Source: Trileptium ribeirensis (Eukaryota; Nematoda; Enoplea; Enoplida; Thoracostomopsidae). From it: a stretch of DNA of 64,000 nt. The notes under the pieces were generated by a model, which saw only the letters and a list, made by a program, of their open reading frames with translations, ran no database searches and was not told the DNA's origin. Where the stretch lies: contig JASANE010020387.1 in assembly GCA_030248225.1 (NCBI GenBank), positions 43,501-107,500 of the forward strand, written 5' to 3'. This document shows, one piece after another, positions 1 to 14,500 of the stretch. Both the position numbers and the translations under genes were made by a program. The stretch's first letter is position 1, and the number at the start of each line of letters is the position of its first letter.

Positions 1-3000
1 GTTATATGTCAACAGATCATTGGTACAGCAAACAAGCCAATTCAATTTACTAATAACACAAGATGATGGAAGGTGGCGCACCTTAAATTTACTCATGAAG
101 CACTCTATTCTTTTAAACCTGCTTTAAGATAAAATGTATAAATTATGTTTTCATTATGTATAAATTTTCACAAATACTATTAAAGTGTAAGCCAATGGGT
201 TGCTCCGTTGCGTAAATGTGTTGTACATGTTCTCAACTATGCTCCCGTGTGCACTTGAAAATTTATTTATACATGTATAATTTGCTCATGTTTCGAACGC
301 TCCGAGGAATTCCAACAGGAAATAATACAATTATGACTCCCAATATTTTCTGAATAAGCAAGTAACACAGCATGAAAGTTAATGCGATTTTAGGAAAAGT
401 ATATTGTAGACGTGTTGTATTTCAAGTTTAAGTAGAAACTTTCTCTACAGGCGAATTTGATAAAAAGCATTGCCTGTATTATGCTTATGCAATTAATAAT
501 TTTGCATCTATCATGGGCTAACCTGAATTAGTCAACTAGTTAATAAGTCATCAAATTTTTCTTAGTTCTATTTCTCTTTATGTAGTAAATATCGTATACC
601 CACCGTTAAATAGGCGACAAGAAGCTTCATATAATATGAAATACATTGACAGGAACATTACTTAAGTTTGAATTTAGTATATTAATGTAAGTATAAAAAA
701 CTCATTTGAAGGAGTTACCTTGCAGTATCCCTGGTCTAACTGCATTTTGTCCGATTTTGGGTCACTTATTCATAGATATTAAATGGTAAATCGTTAATAA
801 TCGTGTAACCAAATGGGAAAATAGCCACTAGTATTCAAAGATGTTTATATATGCTAGCCTAGTGTCGTCCTACTATTTATATACATGGTATTTTAACGTT
901 CTAGGTAGGATTAACATCCTCTACTCGTAAACTATAAGAACATCATACTGATATTGTGACCGATTTCACTCGTTAAAACCCAAGATTATGCGACCAAGAA
1001 ATTATCTTTGATCGTGAACAAAATTATATTATGTGAATACTCTAGAATTTATTCCGTATGCATACATCGGAATTATGAAAGTTCAAAAGGTATACACCTC
1101 AAGTTTCTCTATACAACCTGCGAGTTAACCCTACTTATTTTGTAAAGGAGTCGTGCCTATTTGGAAAACTGTGAAAGATATAGCTATAAAAAATTGTTTT
1201 TGCAAAGAAAAATCGCCTTAATGAAAACGTTTCGTAACATTCTTTAAGTATAGACCTAAATAGTAAAATCCATAGCTACCTTCGTCCTATGCACGACGTA
1301 ATTAGCTGAGTTACTGTTTCAACTGAAATTTTGATGATAATGCTCATAATTTGACTAAATATAACTAATAAAAGACTAAAAATTGTATATCGTGGTGACG
1401 ACTTTTGTGTGTTTCATTACCATTGAATGTCATCGCTATACATCATTCACATGACATTTGAATAAACATAGATATTTTCGCATACTGTCCGCGCTATCAA
1501 TCGTTCAGATATAAATATTGATAACGCATTCATTAAAGCGCTTTGTCTTTAATCAAATATCAAAGAACAGGTGCAACAGTATATGTGCCTGTTGTGTACA
1601 GTAGCGATAGTTTTGTTTTCTGGCTTGGCTGAAATTGCATTAATTCTAATAGAGTTTTACTTCAAATGACATCTAACACAATTATTATCAACAGGATGAT
1701 GTTGAATATGCCCGGTGTAATAATAGCTTTGTATGAAACTATTTGCCGATTCAGTTTGATAATGTTTGCAGCAATCTAATGACCCACACCCTTTAAGTTT
1801 ATATGTGCCTGGTTTGTTATTAAGTAGTACCGTTCATCTTATTCTTGATTTTGATTCAATAAGCCGTTCTTTATGATCGTACGATTTGCTGTCAGTGGCA
1901 AACAGCTGACTATAATATTGAACTCCGAGCATACAGCATTTGAATCAGTGAAATAATTGTCGTACAGGTTTTATGTAAATACCTATTATTTGCTCGTACC
2001 TCGTTTTGTGAGCCTTTAAAAGCGGACCGCAATATTTCGACAAGAACGAGCACTAATCGTTTAAATCTGGTTGCTCAGGGAGATATCGTTTAAATAGGTC
2101 GTTCTCTATTTAAATTGGTCGGATTAACTTGGCACCAAAAAATTTTTTTCAAATCGTGCTTATGTTGAGTTGAAGAATAAAGTTGCTATTTTGCGCATTA
2201 CACGAGCAAAATGGAATAAAAACATGTAATAAGATGCATACAGCAAATTTTATATCACCATTTCATGCAACTCACTTAAGCCCGATTTGAAACACTGTTT
2301 TTTCGCCAAATTCTAGTTTTCTAGTCAAACTCTTTCCGGATAGCACGATGTAAAAGACATCTCACCTACCAGACCGGTTTAGATCATTTCATTTCAAATG
2401 GAGAACCCGATGGAATTTAACGATTAATCAAAACGGTTTTTAATTTTAACTATCTTAATAGGCATTTATTGCAGCAGGTAATGCAATAGTACCCATATAA
2501 ACTTCAAATAATATACACTACTATGACCCTCTGCTGTTAAAAACAAATCTTAAAGCCTCTTTAAAAATTGAACACAAAACTTACTTTTCTACAGCTGCGT
2601 TTACTACGGAACGTTAAATACACCGTCGACATCCTCTTTGTATGTCCAATGTATAGAACCATTCTAATAATTGTCGAGATACGCTTTTAAGAAGACCATA
2701 AAAATGTTGCGTGCAAAACTAATGTGGGGGAAACAACGAGTCTAATACATTGAGTTAACGTTGCATGTAGTTTTGACATGATTCCAACTGCAACATTAAT
2801 ATTTCAGAACCAAATCACGCAATATTGAATAAATATATAATAAATATTTTGGAACATTTCAAACTGCTACATAAAACTATTTGAACAATTTGGCGTTCAG
2901 CTAAAATTTAAAATATATTTATTATAATCAGCGGCTCATCAAGCGGCTGTTGCTTGTCTGAATTTACCTGGAAATGGTACAACGCAGCCTTGCGTAAGTA

Positions 3001-5369
3001 TTTTTGCTAAGTACTATCCAAATTCTTGGAACGTGCCTGTGCGAATATGCGAATATGTACGTAGCGCACATAATTACATTTTGCGTCGTCCCCATAATTC
3101 CATCAGATTTCCAACAGAATCTATAAACTATCTTTCTATTTCAAACTTATGTCTACTGATGCAAGTTTCGATTAGTATAATTTTTGAGTCATTTTTAGTT
3201 AAATATATAGTTTGAAATTTTATTAAATATGTCTTAATTCAAAATGAACAGTCGCAGCAATATGCACAGGAAGAAAAATATGTTTTTATCTCGCATGATA
3301 ACATTCATTTTCATTGAAATATTTTAGACTGGTTTAATGTTTCAAAAAATAAATTAATAACTTGGCATGAAAATAAATTTAAATATTTTGCAATGCCGAA
3401 ATACTGCATTGAGAATATTTTCCTCAACAAGAACGTGAGTGAAATTTGTTAAAAATTGCCAATAAAATTCTTTTTATTAGATTATATTGACTGTTTGCTA
3501 TATTCTAATAATAAAACTAACTTAACTTTATAAAATAAAATTCTGAAACAGTAGATTGTCATGTAGCAGATAGATAGTAGATGGTCATCTGAAACGATAC
3601 ATAGTTATGATTTTAAGAATAAGCAAATACTACTGGGGCAGAATATTTTCAATGAGCGCCAGGTGGATAATTTATAAGTACTTTCACTGATAGCTAAGAA
3701 CTGATAATTCTTTCTGGAAAGCAAAAGAGTATATATGATTTGTTTTTCATTTTCAAGACAACGAACGACAAATTCTCTGCCAAAGTGATGATTCAGCTAA
3801 ATTTAGCGAAAATATATGTTGAACTCAAAATATATCTTAAACGTTCATTTATGATTTCACCATATTGATTTTCATGCTTTTCACAAAATAAAATAATAGA
3901 TGTTTTAAACCAATGCAAAATGTGGAATCTAATCTCTTCATATTCAATTTTTGGACATCAGCATACACCATTAAGCAAACGTTTCCATGATATATTGCTT
4001 AAAACCAGTTCTGTAATAAAACACTAAGCTGTAATATGAAACGCAGTTCTGGCTGGCTTACTTTTCTAGAGGACGATTTGTCCAACACCAACTTGATTAT
4101 TTCATATTTCCCTTCAATAACCGTTGAGTGATAAATTTCTTACGCTGTAGGAAGTTATTAATAAGGTTAATAAGTTACTTAGCTGTGATAAGTTTCGCAA
4201 GAAATTCTGCCTAGAATGGGTACAACTACTCTCCTGTACCGTACCATTGAACAGGCCCTGTTAATTATCTAACGTTGCATCGCTTTAGTTTGATTTCGAT
4301 CTGTAGCTATTATCGCAACCTAAAATCCTAAAGAGATACGAAAGTGCACTAACATCTAAACGGATGATAAAATACACTAATATTAAACTCAAAAAAATTT
4401 CCTACACGTGGTTATCGGATACTGCTGAAAGTCGCCTGGCACTACATCCCCCACTTCTTTTACCAATAATGTGTACCCGATGATTATATAAAAAACAAGC
4501 ATGATTTAACTGAAACGAGATAACGTTATTATGCTTAGCTTCACCTAATCTAGGTTTACTGCTAAGGAGCATTTACTAAATTGCCTGTTTATTTAACCCT
4601 ATATAAACACCGGAAAACATTGGAAATACTAGAAGCAGGCTATTGTAGTTTACTATTAATGAGTGTAGTGTGCATCTACAATATGTGAATTTATTGAAAT
4701 ATATTATATAATATGTGAATTTATGTGGAATATATATAATAATATGTGGAATATATATTAATAATGTTACACAATCCAGCATTAAAAACTCCATTTCGTT
4801 AATCAGACAAGTTATTGTGGAACAAAATATTTGCACAATATTGTAAGTGCGAAATGTATTGCAAATGGCAGTTTCTGATCAGAGTTTTATGCAAGCCACA
4901 TTTTGTTGGAGTCTTCCCAATCGTTTTATCTATTTTTAGTTAGGTTAATTTCCAACAATAAATATTAAAATTAGCCTATACATATAGCGCTATGCCGATA
5001 ACATCTAATATATTTTTGAAACTTATACAAATTAATAAAAAGAAATGCGCCAAATTTAACATAATTTGTGGAATCAAAACGATGCTAAATTAAGCTGATA
5101 TTTACTGTAGTAAAAATTTGAAGCTATTTTCAAAAGTCAACTTAGTTTCACTCTCTTGCTTTCCAGAATGAATAAGGTCTGTTAATAATCCTAAAATGTT
5201 GAAAAATTATCTATTTAGTTTATGTAGGCAAGCAGTAGTTTCCTACGAAGTATTTGCCTTTTGATATGCTAGAACTACTTTTGATTATGCAGATGTGATG
5301 AAAAACAATAGTAAACCTGCCGTTACTAAAATAATACTATAAATCAAAAATTTTCCTGCTATTTTTCAG
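1..5369. other. AT-rich non-coding stretch upstream of the first seen exon of gene A
   Basis: No ORF here has recognisable protein similarity or exon-like composition. It probably holds the promoter, 5' UTR and first coding exon of gene A, because the exon at 5370 begins inside a signal peptide and needs an upstream exon ending two bases into a codon. I could not locate that exon. Short AT runs occur, but no repeat with clear ends was seen. Confidence 0.5.
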
Positions 5370-5501
5370 GTTATTAATAGCGACAACAACATTATATGCT
5401 GTTCAAGAAAAAGCTGGATCATCAACCAGTAACAAGCTTGGAAAGCAGCCTTTGCTTACCGCAAAAACCACTTCAAGGAACTTCCAACAGGATCACGAAT
5501 C
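5370..5501 (+). CDS. Gene A exon: end of signal peptide and variable N-terminus
   Basis: The exon follows a good acceptor (tatttttcag) and reads one base of a split codon, then 43 codons and two bases. It begins with a hydrophobic stretch ([11 protein letters not shown]), followed by a polar Ser/Thr/Gln-rich segment. The donor GTTAGC is weak, but the resulting length of 132 bp and phase equal those of the matching exon in gene B (55995-56126), which supports the call. There is no initiator Met, so another exon lies upstream. Confidence 0.6.
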
Positions 5502-8500
5502 GTTAGCAAATTTGTTCGAAGATAACAATTTAGCGATTTTCGTACATATATTTTTAGCTTCAAATCATACTGGCAAGGCGTAGAAGACTAAAACCAAAAC
5601 AAAAACAATACATTTTCGTTTTTGCATGCATGCACAAATAAATCGGAGACATGAACTGAATAAATAATAGTCGTAGCATGTATTGCAGAGACTTCTACGT
5701 GTAGTTGTGACAAAAGTTCAAGCGAATATGATTTGCCGAATTTGAATGAGTAAACTGCAAACCTAAATACAAGTCGCTTAATGCACATCAAGCAGCACAT
5801 GCTACATCTAAGTTGCCACATAGTTGCAACGCAGTATTGTATATTATATTACGCAACTCAATTAAAAAAGCAGTTCTTCTTATGTTCAGACAAACATCAA
5901 GAATTCCAATAAGTATCACCAAGAGCCGACTGTGCTGAAGAGTGTGGCACTCTTCAGCTGTATCTTGTTAACGTCCCGGGAAAAGGTCGCGGTTGTTTCC
6001 TATTTACTCCCTTCTCCAGGTTTATGATCCACTCCACCAGGTTCCGAGTGTGATTAGAATTTGCATTAAATAGATAAGAATATTGTGGGATCTTGATTAC
6101 TAGTTCAAGAACGTGGTGTCGGTATAAATTTAGTGGTTTAAGACTTTGTTGGGTTACAGAATTGGTACGGCAAGACTTTGTTGAGGGTACAAGTCAGTGA
6201 TTCAAGAACCTCTAAGCTGTCTATTATAATATTTGCTTCGTAGCAAACGCTGTATCTTCCTTTGAGCAGTAACGATATATCACTCATATTTCATTGTTCA
6301 GCGATATAGATTTCGGCCGTCTTTAGTGACTAAGAGTGTTTGGAACTATTTAAACCATGCACAAATCAATGCAGTTTCAAAAATGCAGCAGTACGATGTA
6401 CACTCAATCATGCTATTTTAAGCTATACTTTTACTATACATGATGATGAGATCGTGTTTCAGTTTATCCACGCTCAATTTTAGAGTGTGACAGGTGGTAT
6501 GGTTAAGGGTCATACATACCGAAGCTGGGTTAAGAGGGCACCGCCTGAGGCCTTGGCCTTGGGACCCCCCACGACACCCTGGCCTAGCCCACTGCGGGTA
6601 CCAGCCCACCACCTTTCACGCCACAGCCCCCACCTCTCTCCACTTCTTCCTGCGCCGAAAATTTTAGTAAAAATAGTGTGAAAATTGGTAAAATTGGAAA
6701 ACATGAACGAATTCGACGCTGGGCAAAAGTCGTCTACTTTTTTCAGCACCCTCCTGGAAGACCTCCAGTCGACTTGCCCAAGCACGAACCCCTCGTGATG
6801 ATCCCCAATCGGCTACCCCCTGAAACTTCGGAAACTTCTGCTGATGTATGGCTAAGCGTATATGCATGAATTCGATACTCCTCAAGGTTTCATGCGGTGG
6901 TTACTCCTCAAGGATTCATGCGGCGGTATTCCACGCCGCGGATAAAACAGCCAGTGAGATAGAAATGCGAATAGCAAACAGTTGCTGATGATTACAATTT
7001 TTGCTTTTATATCATTGTCAGTTGGTATCGTGGCGGATGACACTATCGCATGGAACCTTAGCCGGTTAGCACATAGAGTCTTAAAGAACGAGAGGGAACA
7101 CACTGACATTCTTTGGGGAGGAGGCTAAGTACCGAAAAGCGAGCGCATCGTTGAAGCGCTTTGTGTAGGAGTATCAAGAACTGTATTACTCTTGCACAAA
7201 TTTTTTATAATCCACTTTTTGTAAGGTGTATTATAGTAACAACAAATAAACATTTAATTTGAAATCGTATTTGAATGGTAATTGTACAGTAATTTCGATG
7301 CAATGTCGTATTGCCCAAAGCTAGAGACCTGGCTAAATTTGCTATTGCTTAATCTCTATTATACTGTGTCGTATTTTCATAAGTCGCATCTGCTAGCTGT
7401 CAACTGTTTAGGTATATGTTGATTCTTTTTGACTTTTCTATAGTTTTTGTATTTGACCGTATGACTAAGTTCTAAAACTTATACTAATTTTATTTTAGGA
7501 CACAAATCGGCCAAAGTTTGCCGATGGCACAGTTTGATTTCTCAGACGTGTACGTTGAATGATATAGTAATATTATTTAAACCTTGTTATATCTCTGGAT
7601 TTACTCTTTGACACTCAACGGTGCGGATTTAATGTGGCATGTAATGTGCGTTTGTATGTGTTTGTGGCAGGGTTTGTGATATATGTTAAAGATCGGAGCT
7701 ACAACTTTAAAATGACCCAAGAGTTTGTAGTGCGCAAGACTAAATTCGGCTTTGTTGCAACGTTAACGGGTCGTTTACTTTTACTTGGCATAATTGCATG
7801 CAGAAACCAAGGCATTAAAAACTGTGAAGTTAAAAACAACTGATGCAAATGTGTTCATTTCCTCAAATTACATATGTTTCAAATAACCAAAATAATTTCA
7901 AATACCTCAAACTTCTGTTGCCGAGCAAAAACAGCCTATCTTTTGGCAATATCAGCGTAGATGTTGGTAGCCATTAATATTACTTTAAGTAAGCTCATAA
8001 ATCTCAATCAATTTAATTTGCCGTTTCGGACGTACAATATTTATTTGTATCGTGTAAAGTTCAAATATGTTTTATTAAACTAATTACTAGATGCTTAGAA
8101 CCGGAGTAAAACCGCTTGCTGAATAGTCGGACATGCTGCCCGACTATCGTTGTATTTGATGCAATTGTAAATACGTGTCATATTTAACATGTTCTGATAG
8201 ATTCACCGCGATAAATATCTCTGCCTTTGTAGAGGTTTTATATTATGGTTGAAGGCATTATTACATTGATGATTGTGTAATCAAATGTGTATCGAACACG
8301 AAATCTGCGGTCTAATTTTGTTATAGAAATTGATATACTGTTTTGTTAGCTGCTTACACATTAATTCTGTTATCTTCATAGAATAACGTAGATTGGTTAT
8401 GCGATAATCACGACGCGTGCTCATTGGAGGACGGGGGATTATCCTCCCTGAGGCTCTGACCACACCAATCGCGGACTCGCCGATCACCCTGTTAGGTAGC

Positions 8501-11500
8501 TAGATCCCCCTGAAATCTCGCAAAACCTCGCTTCTACTCCCTGCACCTAAAGTGCGCGGAATATTTCAGCAAAGATTGACAAAAGTGTGCAAAAAAGAGT
8601 GAAATTGGATATATTTGTGGGAAATGGCAAACGATAGAAGCGAAATTGGTAAAATGACTGCCAAAAAATTGAAAATTTAAGTTGCAAAAAATTTCAAAAA
8701 TTAATCCCCCTTCCGCCGACAGCCTGACCTTCCTTGCCGGCGACGTCGCCACCCCCCCCCACGGCAACCACACCCCCCTGGGACTTCGGCGATTGTGCAT
8801 CTCTGGCTAATCCCGTCGAACGCTAAAACAATTGATTACATTAGATCAGCAGCCGTCAGTAAATTCACAATGCATTTTGAACAGCTGGTATAGTTATCTT
8901 ATTATCTAGTCTTTGGTTTTGTGGTATTAGTTCCCTGTTATTAGTTTGATCAATAGGCATATCGTTTACCAATTAAAGCCACCTTCCCTCATAATAGCAA
9001 TCATATTTTGATGATGTGTAAAAATAACATATACACTTCTTTTATTATCATATCTCAAATTTTGATCATATTAGCTTCTGAGGTTAAATTCGTACAAGCA
9101 GAATTGAATAAATCTCCGAACTCCTTGTTAACACCCATTTTGTAGCAGCGCAACTTTGTCATTCTTAAAATTACACCTCCACTTTTCCTGTTTCATAATT
9201 TGCAGATGCACATAAGACCAATTCGTAAATTAATATTCTCCATCCCAGTAACGATTGCTGTGGGCACTAAATCAGAACATCAGTTAGCCTACCTTTCACA
9301 GTGCAGTTTATTAGTTGGCCCTTGTTACCTCAAACGGGAGTAACCAAATACCTACTCGATATTCACATCATCGATCGCAATGAATAACAACATATCAACC
9401 TTCTTTTTACCGCTACTACATCTGATTTATTGAAGCATTTTGTAGCACCATTTCTAGTATCTGAGTGATATCCATGATTTCCTATATACTTTTTATCTCA
9501 AAATTGAGTCGCTAAATACTCTATGAATGACAATGCTTACCATTATGGAAACTTGGTTTTTATGCACAGCTACCTCTAATTTTAAAGCCATTTATTGTTT
9601 TAGGAGCGATCGTTATCTTAATTTTTCACATATCTTACAACGACTATTACGCAATTACGACAAGCGGCTAAGGCCTAATTTTGAAGGTAAGCTTTGGAGG
9701 ACTTGCGCTAAGATGTGAAATTTGAAAAACAACAGTTATGGTACAGTTGTCTTGTACAGTTGGTACAGGTGCAATAAATATGACTTTGTATTTATTTGTA
9801 GGCTTACATTCAACTGAAACACAGAAAACTAGTGAGCTATTGGACATATAAAAAATCGCGAACACTCATAAAACACATCCTAAATATATGATTGACTAGA
9901 TGAGACCGTTGACAGAGACGGTTATAAACAAGTCGTTGTAATAAAGCTTAAGATGTTTTCGTATATCGTCGTTCCTAAACGATTTGCGTTAGTGTTGCTA
10001 AAATGCAAACTACAGCCAGAAAATTTCACATTCGCTGTAGCTAAACCTCTTATTGCGCTTCGTAGTTGCGAAATATAGAGACTGTCAAGATGATAGCTGT
10101 ACGTCTACACTCGGCGTAGAAAACAGCACCGACTTCTAATTGCATTTATGAAGCCAAATTTCATTTTAATTGTACGACGGAAATGTAGAAAACTTCATCT
10201 ATTATTATGCATCATTTATAATAAGATACGTGCGCATGGTCCTAATTATGTCATGCGTTCAAATGGGCTAGCTACTATGTCACGCATACAGTTCAGCTCG
10301 ACTATAAAAATTTTGAATAGCCTAGCTAGGCTGTGCGTTTGTCATCGAGTGTCGAGCCGAACTGTGCTTCTGTCACGAGGCGTTCAGCTGAGCCCTATAA
10401 CTTAAGCCAGAGACTATTTATTCCGGGAAAATTACGTTTTATTATACGTATCTAAATAGTGCTTCAAAGGCGGCATACTGCTTGAAACGTTAATTGTGTA
10501 TATTAAAAACAAATATATATTACTTAGAATTAGTGTGAAAACTATAGAACAGAATGCTATTATACGAAACACAATACTAAATAAAATTTCTCATTTGACA
10601 TTACACCCGGACGCTCCGTTTGTAACGTAGACCTTAGCTAAACTCCCTGTTTGTCACATTAAGATAAGCTAAACTATAAAAATGCACCATAGTTGTCCAG
10701 CTAAGCTGTAGTTCACCCGAACTAGTTGAGTTGGACGCGTGACATAATTTGGCTTGGCGCACGCATCTTATCGTAAATGATGCATTACTGAAAATATTTC
10801 AATTGCCCGTATTATTGAAAATTTAGCGAATACCGTTATGTGACGTAATTTTCCACCATATATCATACTTCTTCACGGTTTTTTATATCTACAATCCTTA
10901 AAAACACATGCTGTGCGTTTTCAAGCATAACTGAGTGTCGTGTCAGCTGAGTGGAAACGTGGAGTAGAAACATGAAAAAAGTTAGCACACTTTGAGCAAC
11001 TGACACAAGTACTGTGGGTATTCAAACTTAACTGAGCCTTGTGTCAGCTGAGCAGAAATTCTGGAAACAAAACTAGCACATTTTGAACACATAAACAAGT
11101 ACTGTAAGTTTACAAGCTTAACCGAACACCGTGTCGGCCGGGTGGAAACGAGGAAACAAAATTAGCACGTTTTGGTCAGTTTGCACCATAAAATTTGTAA
11201 CAAGAAATGTGACAACAGCTGGTGAGTGTAGTACTTTATCAAGGTCTACAGAGGCAAAGGCCTAATTTAAGACTACTTACGAAAATGTTTAAAAATATAG
11301 ATGATACCATTGAAATATTTTAAGTAAAAATATAGCAATTTTAATATAAATAAGAACTGCCGTTTTAACACCGAATGTGGATGCCGACTAATATCTGCTA
11401 AAAGGACACATCAAAGATTTCGGTGAACGACAATAGGAAAACGAAAGGAATACATTACGACGACCAATTTTTCAATACATCGTTCTCAAGCAGAGTCTAA

Positions 11501-14500
11501 AGGTCCCTATGTACATATACTTCGATAAAACAAGAACAAAACCAAAAGAACAAAATGCAGGAAATTCTTAACGTGCTGATGGTCCAGGCCTGATAGTAAC
11601 ATTAAAGCTACGATTGTTTAAATCGAATTTTTGTCTGAATTAAAGACAACTTCTAAAGTGAGAAACATTTGCAAATTTACAAGTTGTAGAAACGGGGTCA
11701 AAATAAGTTTCTTTAACCTGTGGAAAGCTAAAACGACAAATCTATTTTAAAGCCTTGCAGCAGTATTTGAGTTTGGTTGTATAAATATTTTATACATAAA
11801 TCACAAATTCATCAAATAGATTAGAAATATATACTACTTCAGACGACCCTGTTCAAGTTCAAGTTACAATGCATGTCTCAAGTATCAGTGGAGTATCGGA
11901 AACTGATATGGTAAGATAAATGCACTGGAATACGTAAAACCTTTTAATAACTTCGTCTAATATGAAGGCCCAACTTTTGCTATAGAATATGCTATATATG
12001 GCAAAAGAGTCCCGAACATATCAATATCTTGAAAAGGTCGCCACTTCCGATATAATCGTCCTATCTCAGCGTCTTCTTAGGCAACATCTGAACTTTATTC
12101 ATAAAATATGTAATGAAATATTCTACAAGTACGATATTAAAACCCAACCGTCATTTACATATGTACGTATGGATATGTGTATAGCAAAACTGTTTTGTTA
12201 GTTGCCCCTTACAACATTTATATAATTACGACAAATTAGGTGATACGCAGATATAATAATGGCCGGCTAAATCCATGCCGATGATGGCTCAAAATCCTTT
12301 ACATAATGAGAACCAGAGCGCTTTTCGCATTCCTATTCTTAACCCCGCCTCTTGCCCATTTTCCCGAAAACCTTTGTTTTGAAATTCTGAAAGTGTATAA
12401 ATTTGCTTTATTATCTTCTATATCTATAACTTTTTAACATTTTCTTAGATATGGCTTATTTTAGGTTCCTTAAATAGCTGAGGTAGGCTCTTAAGCTTAT
12501 CTTTAAGCTCAGGATTAAATTTTAAATTAATTCTCTGACACCCGCCAAGCATATACTTGTTTCCTCCACTTATTCCTACAGTTGTTGGTCGTCTATATTC
12601 TCATCATTTCAATAATTTCAAGCAATTTAGGTGTAAAACAATAAAACTTTCAAGTATTTTGGACGGTAGTCTAAATCCCAAGGCGTGTTCACACGCTCAA
12701 ACCTTTTGCTCAAATTTTTGTCAAAATGTGAGCTCAAATTTTGATCGAAATTTGAATGCATATTTTTCCATTTTCAGCAAGTTTCAACGTGTGGACACTG
12801 TTCAACCTTTTCAAGAATATTTCTCTAGCCAATCATGAACGAGATGTATTACCTGAAAATTTTTGAGCTAAAATTTTGATCTCAAAATTTGACATACGGC
12901 AATTTTTCTAAAAACATTACCGTCAAATTTTGATAAAAATTTGATTAAATTTCGAACTCAAAACTTAAGCGAAAAGTTTGAGCATGTGAACACGCCTTTA
13001 GGAGTCAAAACCGTCAGTGTATACATTGAAACTAGTGAGATTTCCCGAATGTATGTAGGGCGCTGATCATCTGCATAGTGGCTTTAGCAGACAGTGATCT
13101 GTTCAGACAGACATACAACTTGTGAAGAGTAGTTGTCATTTCCGACGTGGAAAATCTTTTTACTCAATATGTGAGATCGTACTACAGGATGCGATTTTCG
13201 TCGAAAAGAAACTAACGATTTTAACAGCCAGGACACAATTAATGGTTCTAACAAATAGAGACAATACATGTTAAGAAGCAACAATTTATAAATAAAAATA
13301 TTGCTGTTAAATGGTGCATTATAGCATTATTGGACCAGTGAAAACGTTTAGGTGCAGAAGTGAAATGCATGAAATGCTGTTTCCGATAAGCTAAGCCTAA
13401 GTCTTAGCCTAAGCTAAGGTCTTTATATCAGCTTTATTCTAAGCCTAAGTCTGGTGGCTGCCGCCCCCAAACCCCCTCCCTCATTTCTAAGCTATTCTTT
13501 GTTCTAACAATATAGTCTGCGTCCCCTAAAGGTGACATGAGCCGTATTGATACATACAAATAGGAAATAAAAGGTAGGCTGACTTTTTGAAACTTAGTCA
13601 ATCCTAGTAAACGTATCATTAAATAACCAATAAATGAAACCGGGTACGCAATTTAAACATTTATGTTTATACTACAATTTGTGTGAAAAAGTACCCCATA
13701 AAAACTTAGACATTAAGGTTTAAATATTTAAGGCATAAATATATGTAAACTGTTAACTAAAACGTACTTGCCCGATAAATCTGCTTCGATGTGCCTCAGT
13801 GTTATTTCTATTGTTAATGTATACAAGATACTGGCCAACTGCTTAATTAATAGCTTGATCATAGGAGATGTGTATCCAATGACACTGGATTTAATCCCAC
13901 AAAACATCGTCATTTTGTGATATAAATTTTAACAGTTTGCTATAAATAAATACGTCTGTAATGTGGTACAGCTCTGCAATGTTTTTCAGGATTTCACTGT
14001 CGACTTCTATCTTCGCCAAATGTGGACAGACGAACGTCTATCATTTTCTGATGACAAAACGTCGCGTGACATTACTGTTGGTGCTGAATTGCTTAATCAA
14101 ATTTGGAAGCCCGATACGTTTTTTCCGAACGAAAAATCTGCTTCATTTCATACGGCGACAACCCATAATTCATTTGTTCGTATCTCGGCGGCCGGTGATA
14201 TTTTCTGCAGCCAAAGGTAGGAATTTTAGCTTTAAATATTTCACTTAGTGAAGACAAATAGAGTAACCATATAGCGTTGTGTACGGGTACAAAGTAACAA
14301 TCTTCAAATACTTACTTAGAGTTGTTAAAACGAAGCGAACGAACTGAGGGAATTTTCTAAAATACAACACAAGTGTCTTTTTGCATCGAGCATAATTCTT
14401 CACCAGATCCATGGACTTCTGCATTATTTATTCGATGCATAGTGCAATGAAATTGTGTGCATAACTTTTTATTTGTACTGCTGGAGTCACAACTAAATTC

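Noticed and set aside
7634..7843. A possible signal-peptide first exon for gene A
   Set aside because: It lies downstream of the exon at 5370 and has no suitable donor in the required phase.
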